This document shows positions 14,520 to 22,723 of a stretch of DNA of 31,075 nt, piece after piece; positions within the stretch are counted from its first letter, which is position 1; every line of letters starts with the position of its first letter. Under the pieces are notes generated by a model that was given only the letters and a program-made list of their open reading frames with translations, was not told where the DNA came from and searched no databases. The stretch is taken from NCBI GenBank assembly GCA_964626405.1, contig CAZVFE010000014.1, positions 1 through 31,075 on the forward strand. Reading direction: 5' to 3'. The position numbers and the translations under genes are program-made. This DNA is from CAZVFE01 sp964626405 (GTDB lineage: Bacteria > Bacteroidota > Bacteroidia > Cytophagales > Spirosomataceae).

Positions 14520-16171
14520 CACCTTGGTTAAGTATAATCATTTTGCTTCCATTAATTGGTGCTGGAATCATCTTCCTTCCAAATTTACAGTCCAAGGAAA
14601 AGGCAATTGCCAAACTATTTAGTTGGATACAATTCTTTTTAATTGGTTGGTTGGTATTAAATTTTGATTTTACAATTCATGCATATCAATTTAAAGAAAT
14701 CTATTCTTGGATAAATTTAAATTTAGGAAAACTTGGATTATATAAAATTGATTATTCCCTTGGTCTAGACGGCCTATCGCTTATTTTAATCCTATTGAGT
14801 TCAATAATAAGCTTATTGGCTTTATATCATTCAAATGAAATAAAAGAAAAAACAAGAGGATATTTTAGCCTTCTTTTGATCATGAATGCCGCGATCATGG
14901 GATGCTTTTTGGTCTTGGATTTATTTGTTTTTTATATCTTTTTTGAATTCATGCTACTTCCCATGTTCTTTTTAATCGGAATTTGGGGAGGGAAAAATCG
15001 GTTATATGCTTCCGTTAAGTTTTTCATTTATACTTTTGTTGGATCTTTATTAATTCTTTTAGCAATAATTGCCTTAGGCACATCCTATGTAAATCCCTAT
15101 GAAACTTCTGTGAATATGGATTTAATTGCCAATGGATCAGAATTTTCAATTGAAAATCTCATTGCCTTCCAAGATTTATTAGTCAATGGTGATATTCCTA
15201 CCTCCAGTTTAGTCCATTCTTTCAATTATGATGTATTGATGGATTCTAAAAATATAGCACCAAATAGCTTACTAGCGGATGGAAATAATTGGACGATGTG
15301 GGGATTAAATTCAAAGTCTTGGGCATTTTGGTTTTTATTCATCGGTTTTGCCATAAAACTTCCGATGGTACCCTTTCATACCTGGTTGCCTGATGCCCAT
15401 GTGGAAGCCCCAACACCAATTTCGGTAATATTAGCAGGATTATTATTGAAAATTGGAGCTTATGGCTGGCTAAGAATCACCTTCCCAATTTTTCCTAATC
15501 AAGCATTGGAATTTTCAAATATATTAATGGCTTTAGGAGCAATTTCCATTGTATATGGAGCTTTAAATGCTTTTGCTCAAACGGATTTAAAAAAATTAGT
15601 CGCCTACTCCTCCGTATCCCATATGGGATTCGTTTTATTTGGAATTGCCTCTATGAATCCTCAAGGTTGGCAAGGTGCTATCTTCCAGTCTTTTTCACAT
15701 GGATTATTATCCCCTATGTTATTCTTATTAGTTGGTGAATTATATAAACAAACTGGATCTAGAAAAATTGATGATTTTTCAGGATTAGTTCATTCCATGC
15801 CAAAATACGCAACTTTTGCAGGAATTGCTTTTTTTGCTTCTTTAGGACTTCCTGGCTTCTCAGGTTTCATAGGAGAATTTTTTGCCATAATGGGAGGAAT
15901 AAATTCTCAGGCTTTTCATATTTTATGGACCATGTTGGCAGTAAGTGGAATAATTTTAGGTGCGGGGTATTTATTATGGACTTACCAAAAAATATTTTTA
16001 GGGAAAGAATTCAAAAGAAACGCTGAATGGAAATTAGAGGATATTTCCCAAACAAGTTTTATTTCTTATATTATTTTAAGTATATTAACAATCACTTTGG
16101 GTATATATCCAGAGTTAATATTTAAATTCACAAATGAATTAATAAATAATTTATTTTATCAATTCTTTTAA
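14516..16171 (+). CDS. nuoM: NADH-quinone oxidoreductase subunit M
   Basis: This 551-residue antiporter-like subunit of complex I acts in proton pumping. Glu144 (FFEFMLLPMFFLIGIWGG) and Lys281 (AIKLPMVPFHTWLPDAH) are the conserved channel residues, followed by VEAPTPISVILAGLLLKIGA. It is longer than the roughly 510-residue enterobacterial NuoM because of an extra polar stretch at about residues 190-265, rich in Asn, Ser and Asp, between two membrane helices. The insertion would face one side of the membrane. The start overlaps the nuoL stop. nuoN, which usually follows nuoM, is replaced by a TIM-barrel gene 13 bases downstream, so the rest of complex I must be encoded elsewhere. Confidence 0.94.
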   Translation: MTPWLSIIILLPLIGAGIIFLPNLQSKEKAIAKLFSWIQFFLIGWLVLNFDFTIHAYQFKEIYSWINLNLGKLGLYKIDYSLGLDGLSLILILLSSIISLLALYHSNEIKEKTRGYFSLLLIMNAAIMGCFLVLDLFVFYIFFEFMLLPMFFLIGIWGGKNRLYASVKFFIYTFVGSLLILLAIIALGTSYVNPYETSVNMDLIANGSEFSIENLIAFQDLLVNGDIPTSSLVHSFNYDVLMDSKNIAPNSLLADGNNWTMWGLNSKSWAFWFLFIGFAIKLPMVPFHTWLPDAHVEAPTPISVILAGLLLKIGAYGWLRITFPIFPNQALEFSNILMALGAISIVYGALNAFAQTDLKKLVAYSSVSHMGFVLFGIASMNPQGWQGAIFQSFSHGLLSPMLFLLVGELYKQTGSRKIDDFSGLVHSMPKYATFAGIAFFASLGLPGFSGFIGEFFAIMGGINSQAFHILWTMLAVSGIILGAGYLLWTYQKIFLGKEFKRNAEWKLEDISQTSFISYIILSILTITLGIYPELIFKFTNELINNLFYQFF

Positions 16172-16184
16172 ACCTATTAAAATT

Positions 16185-17066
16185 ATGATTTCAAGAAGAG
16201 ATATTCTGAAAAGTGGTGCCGGGCTTTCCGGACTTTCCATTTTGGGAATGGAAAATCGATTTTCAAAAGCCGACAATATAGTTGGAGCAGATCTTAAAGG
16301 AAAAGTACAACATTCTGCCTGCAGATGGTGTTATAATAGCATTCCATTTGAAGAATTAGTAGTCAATGCCAAGAAAATTGGCTTGAGTTCAATTGAATTA
16401 ACTGGTCCGGAAGAATGGGAAATTTTGAAAAAACATGATATGACTGCCGCTATTGGTTGGGGGCATTATCCTGAAGGAATGAATATCCCTAACTTCTTTA
16501 ATAGAAAGAAAAATCATGATCAACTTTTAGCATTTTATGAAGATTTAATCCCAAAAGCAGCAAAAATGGGCATCAAAAACCTTATTTGTTTCTCAGGAAA
16601 TAGAGATGGAATGAGTGACGAAGATGGTTTAATAAACTGCAAAATTGGTCTTCAAAGGGTTATGCCTGTTGCTGAAAAATATGGTGTAACAATCTCTATG
16701 GAATTATTAAATTCTAAGGTGAATCATAAAGATTATCAATGCGACCGCACTGAATGGGGTGCAGCTCTTTGTGAAATGGTAGGTTCCGATAATTTTAAAT
16801 TATTATATGATATTTACCATATGCAAATAATGGAGGGTGACGTGATTGCTACCATTAAAAAATACCATCAATACATCTCTCATTACCATACTGGTGGAGT
16901 TCCTGGAAGAAATGAAATTGATGAAACCCAAGAATTATATTACCCTGCTATCATCAAGGCTATCTATGAAACAGGTTATAAAGGATATATCGGACAAGAG
17001 TTTATTCCTGCCCGTGAAGACAAAATGGCTTCACTTGAACAAGGAGTGAAAATTTGCGATATTTAA
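16185..17066 (+). CDS. Exported TIM-barrel protein, hydroxypyruvate-isomerase-like
   Basis: The protein has 293 residues. It begins with MISRRDILKSGAGLSGLSIL, a twin-arginine-type signal. The rest is a xylose-isomerase-like (AP endonuclease 2 superfamily) barrel close to the hydroxypyruvate isomerase group, with metal-site candidates in SIELTGPEEW, SMELLNSKVNH, LLYDIYHMQIMEGD, HYHTGGVPGRNEID and IGQEFIP. The C-terminal EQGVKICDI is typical of this group, so the protein is complete. Proteins of this kind in Bacteroidota are thought to isomerise or epimerise small sugars or sugar acids outside the cytoplasm, but the substrate is unknown. It follows nuoM by 13 bases, probably through read-through, with no obvious functional connection. 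Confidence 0.82.
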   Translation: MISRRDILKSGAGLSGLSILGMENRFSKADNIVGADLKGKVQHSACRWCYNSIPFEELVVNAKKIGLSSIELTGPEEWEILKKHDMTAAIGWGHYPEGMNIPNFFNRKKNHDQLLAFYEDLIPKAAKMGIKNLICFSGNRDGMSDEDGLINCKIGLQRVMPVAEKYGVTISMELLNSKVNHKDYQCDRTEWGAALCEMVGSDNFKLLYDIYHMQIMEGDVIATIKKYHQYISHYHTGGVPGRNEIDETQELYYPAIIKAIYETGYKGYIGQEFIPAREDKMASLEQGVKICDI

Positions 17067-17160
17067 AATTACCAAAATATAAGTTTACTGATAATCTCCA
17101 TTTTCTTAATTGTTTTTTGATTCAAATATTTTAATTTCAAATCAGAAAGCAATTGAGGAG

Positions 17161-17538
17161 ATGGAGTTTTTTTTAATAATTATATTATATACTTTCAAAG
17201 GATTTAAAGACATTGAGGGAGACCTGATGTATTCTATAGGGGAAAACCAGAAAATACAGGAATGTGAGGTTGAAAATGAGGGGATATCTGGAATTTTTCC
17301 TTTGGAGGAAATGGAAAATCTTCAGGAACTCCCTCGAGAAATTTATCTAAATGATAGTACATTTATAGAAAATCATAAAAAAGAAATTGATGAATTCTTT
17401 TGGGAAATGAATGACCATTACATCTCTTCCGAAAAAAGAATAAAAATTCATGTGTTCGAAGAATCAAGATTTGTTTTTGTTTTAAAAATAAAAAACTGTT
17501 ATTACCGGACAAAACCACTCGTTATTAAGACAGAGTAA
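17161..17538 (+). CDS. Hypothetical protein
   Basis: The frame gives 125 residues from the ATG at 17161, which has GAGGAG immediately upstream; a TTG at 17110 would add 17 residues and is less likely. The N-terminus is hydrophobic (MEFFLIIILYTFKGF) but short for a signal or anchor. The remainder is acidic, with ENEGISGIFPLEEMENLQEL and IDEFFWEMNDHYISS, and ends with two predicted strands (KRIKIHVFEE, RFVFVLKIKN). I recognise no family. Its 3' end overlaps that of the convergent Rieske gene by 14 bases. Codon use and AT content resemble its neighbours, so it is probably real. Confidence 0.55.
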   Translation: MEFFLIIILYTFKGFKDIEGDLMYSIGENQKIQECEVENEGISGIFPLEEMENLQELPREIYLNDSTFIENHKKEIDEFFWEMNDHYISSEKRIKIHVFEESRFVFVLKIKNCYYRTKPLVIKTE

Positions 17539-18010
17539 TTGTAATACTATCCCCCGATTTAGAAACAGCAAAATTCTTTAAATTACCGCCTAGTGATCCA
17601 GAATTACAAGAGGATGTTCCCCCAGTTTCTATTCCATATGAATTCCCATGAGTTGAACAAGTGAATTTATTATTAGCATAAGACCAAGAATTCTTACTTC
17701 CATTATGTGGACAACAATTATCATAGGCCCCATAATTGGAACTAGAAATTCTCAATAACAATACGCCATTTTCTGTATCATTATAAAATCCTCCAACCGT
17801 TTCAAGTTTTTTAAATTTAGAATTTAAAAGATCATAAGTTACGGTATTTCCGCTAACCGTAATTCCGTTTGTAGAATTACCCGAATTATTTTGTCCATTT
17901 GGTTCCAATACCTCCTCCTCCTTCGAACATGAAGTATTTACCAATACAGTGGATAAAATTCCTAAAGTAATTACCGGACAAGTTTTTCTCAAAAAATCAT
18001 TTCTGTTCAT
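17525..18010 (-). CDS. Exported Rieske [2Fe-2S] protein
   Basis: The protein has 161 residues. The Rieske ligands are in CPH, 15 residues, CSTH (C-x-H-x15-C-x2-H), so it should bind a [2Fe-2S] cluster through two Cys and two His. The N-terminus MNRNDFLRKTCPVITLGILS is a signal sequence ending near VNTSCSKEEE. That Cys could be lipidated, although the lipobox is poor, and the following acidic and Asn/Gly-rich linker is usual for exported Bacteroidota lipoproteins. I chose the ATG at 18010; the frame is open 29 codons further upstream but with no signal-like start. The electron partner is unknown. It is divergent from the DUF1800 gene. Confidence 0.85.
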   Translation of the reverse strand: MNRNDFLRKTCPVITLGILSTVLVNTSCSKEEEVLEPNGQNNSGNSTNGITVSGNTVTYDLLNSKFKKLETVGGFYNDTENGVLLLRISSSNYGAYDNCCPHNGSKNSWSYANNKFTCSTHGNSYGIETGGTSSCNSGSLGGNLKNFAVSKSGDSITITLS

Positions 18011-18036
18011 TCTTTTAAAACATAAATTAATAAATA

Positions 18037-18044
18037 TAGTTTTG
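18037..18044 (+). promoter_or_regulatory. Candidate promoter of the DUF1800-DUF1501 operon
   Basis: TAGTTTTG matches TAnnTTTG. A TTTT at 18013-18016, 20 bases upstream, is a near match to the -33 element. It lies about 47 bases before the GTG start of the DUF1800 gene. If it is the only promoter, the transcript could run through all seven downstream genes to the terminator at 27144. Confidence 0.45.
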
Positions 18045-18090
18045 AAAAATTTCAAGATATTTATTAGATTTATATAAAATTGAACCTTAG

Positions 18091-19851
18091 GTGACAAATA
18101 ATATTAATAACGATCCAAAACCTATTGATCTTATTGCTGCATTTAATGCAGAAAAAATTGATTTTTCCCCAATTCAAGAAGCAAGGAATAAAAGATTGGC
18201 GGTAAGTTCTGGATTAGAACCTTATACTGGAGATTTTGGGAAAGAGCAAAAGGTTCACCTTTTGAGAAGAACCATGATGGGCTATGCCCATCGGCATTTG
18301 GTGGATATTGAAAATTTAAATCTTCAAGATTCCTTAGATTTAATTTTTTCTCAACAAGAATTTCCGCCTAACCCAATAAATGATTATTTCTACGAAATTT
18401 CAAAGCAGGAAGTTCTAGATCAAAAACATATTTATGTAGAACCTTATCAAGATTATACCACGATAGGTGAACCAAATGGATCTCCTTGGCCTCGACATCA
18501 ATCTTTTGAATCTTGGATTTATAAAAATATGGCAGAACAGCCAACTTCCATTCATTGGAGATTGGTTTATTTTTTACATAATTTACTAGCTTGTGGGAAT
18601 GGGAGTGTAAAAATGCAATTTCAGCATTATAAAATGCTTTTTAATAATGCTTTCAATCCATATAAAACGATTCTTTGGGAGCTTACACTTGATCCTTTAA
18701 TGTTGGATTATCTGAACCTTCAAAATTCAAATAAGTATCAACCAGACGAAAATTACGCAAGAGAATTACAAGAATTATTTTCCGTAGGAAAAGGACCAAA
18801 TTCAAAATATACTGAATCAGATGTTGTTGAAATGTCTAAAGTATTAGTTGGATGGAGATTTACGTGGGAATCCAAAAATAATAATGGACCTTTATATACG
18901 ATGTTCCAAGTAAATAATCATGATACGTCTGATAAACAATTTTCAGAATTTTATGGAAATAAAATAATTAAAGGTAGAATTGGAGAAGATGGGAAATATG
19001 AATTAGATGAATGCTTAGATATGATATTGGCAACAGATGAATGCGCTTTGTATTTATCCAGAAGATTATATCAATTCTTTTGTTTCCCTGAAATAACAGA
19101 AACAGTAGAAACAAATATCATTAGCCCAATGGCAGAGATATTAAGGAATAATAATTATGAATTAAGTGCACCACTAAAAGCCTTATTGGGAAGCGCACAT
19201 TTTTATGACATTAGCTTTTATTCTTCGATGATAAAATCTCCAATGGATTATGTCTTAAATTTGAAAAAAACATTCCGTTATAATATTAAAAATTACAATA
19301 ACCCTAATGATATTCCTCCAAAAATTAGAGATGAAAAGACACAAGGTTTTTATCTTTACAGAGGAATAGGATGGGCAACTGGAGATCAAGGACAAAGTTT
19401 TTTTAATCCCCCGAACGTATCAGGTTGGCCAGCATTTTACCAGGAACCTGTTTATGATCTATATTGGATTAATTCAGATTCTATTGCAAAAAGAGCAAAC
19501 CATGGAAATGGTTTTGGAGATTGGGGAGATTGGTTAGCCAATGGTACAAGTGGTGGGAACGTTCATTTAAAAATTGATCCGGTTCATTTTATCAGCATTA
19601 TTTCTGAACCTGAAAATATAGATGTATTAATTTCAGAAACCATTCTGCAGTTTACAAGCGTTGAGATTCCTTCAATTACTTATAATAGAATCAAAAATTC
19701 TATTTTACAAGGGGCTAATCAACAACATTTTAAAGACTTAGTCAATTCTGTAAAAAATGGAGGAACAACAGACCAAATAAATGAATTAAGTGGAAGATTA
19801 ACCAAAATGTTTAAGGCAATATTTCAATTAGCAGAGGTACAATTATTTTAA
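18091..19851 (+). CDS. DUF1800 family protein
   Basis: This 586-residue DUF1800 protein carries the family opening KVHLLRRTMMGYAHRHLVDI and, later, ENYARELQELFSVGKGPNSK, VVEMSKVLVGWRFTW and FFNPPNVSGWPAF, all typical of the family. Its biochemical role is unknown. In many Bacteroidota, Planctomycetota and Proteobacteria it is encoded beside DUF1501, as here. Translation must start at the GTG of 18091 or further in, because an in-frame TAG sits directly upstream and the next Met is inside the conserved region. No signal peptide is visible at this start, which is odd for a family often found with exported partners. DUF1501 begins one base after its stop. Confidence 0.85.
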   Translation: MTNNINNDPKPIDLIAAFNAEKIDFSPIQEARNKRLAVSSGLEPYTGDFGKEQKVHLLRRTMMGYAHRHLVDIENLNLQDSLDLIFSQQEFPPNPINDYFYEISKQEVLDQKHIYVEPYQDYTTIGEPNGSPWPRHQSFESWIYKNMAEQPTSIHWRLVYFLHNLLACGNGSVKMQFQHYKMLFNNAFNPYKTILWELTLDPLMLDYLNLQNSNKYQPDENYARELQELFSVGKGPNSKYTESDVVEMSKVLVGWRFTWESKNNNGPLYTMFQVNNHDTSDKQFSEFYGNKIIKGRIGEDGKYELDECLDMILATDECALYLSRRLYQFFCFPEITETVETNIISPMAEILRNNNYELSAPLKALLGSAHFYDISFYSSMIKSPMDYVLNLKKTFRYNIKNYNNPNDIPPKIRDEKTQGFYLYRGIGWATGDQGQSFFNPPNVSGWPAFYQEPVYDLYWINSDSIAKRANHGNGFGDWGDWLANGTSGGNVHLKIDPVHFISIISEPENIDVLISETILQFTSVEIPSITYNRIKNSILQGANQQHFKDLVNSVKNGGTTDQINELSGRLTKMFKAIFQLAEVQLF

Positions 19852-19852
19852 T

Positions 19853-21958
19853 ATGAAAAGAAGAGATTTTATCCATTCCTTATCTCATGCAGTGGCATTA
19901 CCTGCCCTGTTCTCTTCGAATCCTGTCTTCGCCATGATGCAAGATAAACGTACCATGCTATCCAATACCATAAATGCCGGTAATATTTTAATTTTAGTTG
20001 TTTTAGAAGGAGGAAATGATGGATTAAATACAGTCATCCCACTAAATAAAACTTCACAATTACATAATATTCGTCCCAATGTAGTCCTTCCTGATAATAA
20101 AATATTAAATCTAAATAAGAATAGTTTGGGACTACATCCCTCGCTTACAGGTTTTCAGGAACTAAGTAATCAGGATAGGTTAAAAATTGTTCAATCTGTT
20201 GGATATAATAAACCCAATTATTCCCATTTTAGATCCATGGATATTATTCAATCAGGATCAGCATCAAATGAATATATCAATAGTGGCTGGGTCGCTAGAT
20301 TTTTGGAATCTAAACATAGTGATTTTCCAATGACCTATCCATCTAAAGAATTTCCTGATCCTTTAGCGATTGAACTTTCCTGGAGCTCAAGTTTAATGTT
20401 TACAGGTGATAGATCTTTTACTTCTGTTGTATCTCAAGACCCCGGAAATTTTTATCAAATTGCTAATGAATTTAGTAATCAATATCCTTCAACTCCAGTA
20501 GGAGAAAAATTAACCTATTTACAATTGATTGCAAAACAATCTAATGAATATGGCTATCGATTACAATCTGCTTATAATACCGGAAAAGAATTTTCAGGAA
20601 TCTTCAAAAACAATAATTTAGGTAATAAATTCCAAAAAATTGCAAAACTAATTTCAGGAGGGTGTAATACCAGAATTTATCGCGTATCCATTGGAGGATT
20701 TGATACTCATGGTGACCAAGTCGATAGAAGTGACCATTCTAAGGGAAATCATGCTGAATTACTGAAAGAATTGGATGACGCAGTCTTTTCTTTTATGCAA
20801 GCAATGGATGAAATTAAAGCCTCAGATAGAGTAACGGGAATGATTTTTTCTGAATTTGGAAGAACTGTTCATTCCAACGGTACTTATGGAACAGACCATG
20901 GCTCCGTTTCACCTGTTATTTTCTTTGGAAATAAATTAGATACCAATGTCGTTGGTACTAACCCGGATCTCCCAAATCAAGTTTCCAATCAATATGAAAT
21001 GGACTTGCAGTTTGAATTCCGACAATTATATTCCTCTATTTTATATCAATGGTTAGGGTCTACCGATGAAAATAACCAGAAAATATTAAATGGTAGTTTT
21101 GACAATATACAAATTATCAAAAAATCATTGGTTGATTCGGATGAAGATGGGGTGCCAAATGATTTCGATGAATGTGATTCAACGCCATTAGGTACAGTTA
21201 TAGGCTTAGATGGTTGTGAATTGCCCCTACCTCCTGCCAATAACTTAAGAGTAATTGCAAAAGGAATGTCCTGTAAAGGGGAAGTCAATGGTTCTATAAC
21301 TTTGGGTATTATTTCCAGAAAATATACCTATAATATTGCTGTTTCCGGCCCGAATAATTTTAATCAAACTACTCAAATTAATCCTGGAGATTCTGATTTA
21401 GTATTAAATAACCTTCAATTAGGTAATTATCGAATAATTTCTCAAATGGTTGAATATCCAGATTTCCAAGAAATATTTGAAGTCACTATTTCTGAACCGG
21501 ATAACCTAATTGTAACCACAAGTCTTAATGAAAATGAAAAAACCTTGAATATGATTGTAACCGGATCAGAAAATTATACGGTTCAAATCAATTCAGAAAA
21601 ATATGAATTAGAAGGAGTAAATAATTTAATTACCCTTCCAACAGGCTTGGTAAATATTAAAGTTTCCAGCCCCTACCCTTGTCAGGGCGTATACCAAAAA
21701 ACCTTATTTATTTCAGAAAATGTAAAATTATTCCCTAATCCTACCTTTGGTCCATTAAATATTTATATTGAAGGCCAGGATACGGAAGTTAATTTTAAAT
21801 GGGTGGATTTAAATGGGAGAATTTTGGAAGAATCAATAGAATCTGTGCCATTTTCAAGATTAATTGAAAAGGATTTAAATACTTTTTCCGTTGGAACATA
21901 TATATTAGAAATTGAAGGAAATTCAATTAGAAAATCCTTAAAAATTATGAAGCGATGA
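19853..21958 (+). CDS. DUF1501 protein with type IX secretion sorting domain
   Basis: The protein has 701 residues. It begins with MKRRDFIHSLSHAVALPALF, a twin-arginine-like signal, followed by the DUF1501 domain (about 40-420), related to the alkaline phosphatase/sulfatase fold. Landmarks are VVLEGGNDGLNTVIP, IGGFDTHGDQ and MIFSEFGRTVHSNGTYGTDHG. A thrombospondin type 3-like calcium-binding repeat (DSDEDGVPNDFDECDS) comes next. A beta-sandwich region and a C-terminal type A sorting domain (about 625-701, with LFPNPTFGPLNIY and GTYILEIEG) finish the chain. The tail predicts export by the type IX system and anchoring or release at the cell surface. The start is one base after the DUF1800 stop, and the stop overlaps the next gene by 4 bases. 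The enzyme activity, if any, is unknown. Confidence 0.88.
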   Translation: MKRRDFIHSLSHAVALPALFSSNPVFAMMQDKRTMLSNTINAGNILILVVLEGGNDGLNTVIPLNKTSQLHNIRPNVVLPDNKILNLNKNSLGLHPSLTGFQELSNQDRLKIVQSVGYNKPNYSHFRSMDIIQSGSASNEYINSGWVARFLESKHSDFPMTYPSKEFPDPLAIELSWSSSLMFTGDRSFTSVVSQDPGNFYQIANEFSNQYPSTPVGEKLTYLQLIAKQSNEYGYRLQSAYNTGKEFSGIFKNNNLGNKFQKIAKLISGGCNTRIYRVSIGGFDTHGDQVDRSDHSKGNHAELLKELDDAVFSFMQAMDEIKASDRVTGMIFSEFGRTVHSNGTYGTDHGSVSPVIFFGNKLDTNVVGTNPDLPNQVSNQYEMDLQFEFRQLYSSILYQWLGSTDENNQKILNGSFDNIQIIKKSLVDSDEDGVPNDFDECDSTPLGTVIGLDGCELPLPPANNLRVIAKGMSCKGEVNGSITLGIISRKYTYNIAVSGPNNFNQTTQINPGDSDLVLNNLQLGNYRIISQMVEYPDFQEIFEVTISEPDNLIVTTSLNENEKTLNMIVTGSENYTVQINSEKYELEGVNNLITLPTGLVNIKVSSPYPCQGVYQKTLFISENVKLFPNPTFGPLNIYIEGQDTEVNFKWVDLNGRILEESIESVPFSRLIEKDLNTFSVGTYILEIEGNSIRKSLKIMKR

Positions 21959-22674
21959 AAAAATATATACTGCTTTATGGTTTAATTTTAATAAGTTTTT
22001 TATCCTCGTGTGTAAAAAATTCAGGAGATCCTGTGGTTGATGAAAAAGCAACCATCACCCCAAGTTTAGCAGAATTAAAGCTACCTGAAAATGGTTTAGT
22101 TTGCTATACCGCTCGTCCAAACAATGCAGACTATGCAGAAGTTGATTTTGAATGGAAAGCTGCTGAAAATGCAGATTATTATGAACTTCAAATCACTAAT
22201 TTAATTTACGATTATGTTTTTAAGGAAAGAATAACAGGCGCTACCACCAAAACCTATACATTATTAAGAGGAAATCCTTATTCATGGAAAATAATTGCCT
22301 ATAATTCGACTTCAAAAAAGAGTTCCGAAACAAGTGCTTGGAAATTTTATTTAAATAGTGATGGCGTAAGAAATTATGCCCCTTTTGCTGCAGAAATCAT
22401 TGCTCCTGCCTCAGGAAAAACAGTTTCTCCTATAAATGGAAATTTGGTTTTCGAATGGAAAGGCCTTGACCCTGATAATGATGACCTGCATTATGAAGTA
22501 TATTTGTCCGAAACAAAAGACGAAGTATTAAATTTAACCGTTAGTCCAATCCAATCCTCCAATTCAAAAATTGAAATCCCAGTAAAATCCAATTCAACTT
22601 ATTATTGGAGAATAAAATCCATGGATCAAGAATCATCAAGTTATTCAAGTATCTACGGGTTTAGGACAAAATAA
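21955..22674 (+). CDS. Lipoprotein with fibronectin type III-like domains
   Basis: The protein has 239 residues. The signal MKKYILLYGLILISFLSSC ends in a good lipobox (LSSC), so Cys19 should be lipidated. Two immunoglobulin-like repeats follow. The first (about 45-130) contains VDFEWKAAENADYYELQITN and YSWKIIAYNS. The second (about 145-238) contains LVFEWKGLDPDNDDLHYEVY and YYWRIKSMDQESSS. The repeated 'FEWK...Y.....YYWRI' pattern is characteristic of fibronectin III modules in cell-surface proteins of this phylum. The start overlaps the DUF1501 gene by 4 bases (ATGA), so the three genes form one translationally coupled set, perhaps a surface complex. Confidence 0.85.
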   Translation: MKKYILLYGLILISFLSSCVKNSGDPVVDEKATITPSLAELKLPENGLVCYTARPNNADYAEVDFEWKAAENADYYELQITNLIYDYVFKERITGATTKTYTLLRGNPYSWKIIAYNSTSKKSSETSAWKFYLNSDGVRNYAPFAAEIIAPASGKTVSPINGNLVFEWKGLDPDNDDLHYEVYLSETKDEVLNLTVSPIQSSNSKIEIPVKSNSTYYWRIKSMDQESSSYSSIYGFRTK

Positions 22675-22723
22675 AATATTAAACCTAAAACCTATTTATT
22701 TAGTTTGATAAGAAAAACTTCTT

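Noticed and set aside
12648..16171. nuoL/nuoM as DabB-type or Mrp antiporter subunits
   Set aside because: No DUF2309 (DabA) or Mrp genes are adjacent, and both proteins keep complex I-type motifs and lengths.
16185..16260. tRNA or small RNA between nuoM and the TIM-barrel gene
   Set aside because: Only 13 bases separate the genes and no tRNA-like arms are present.
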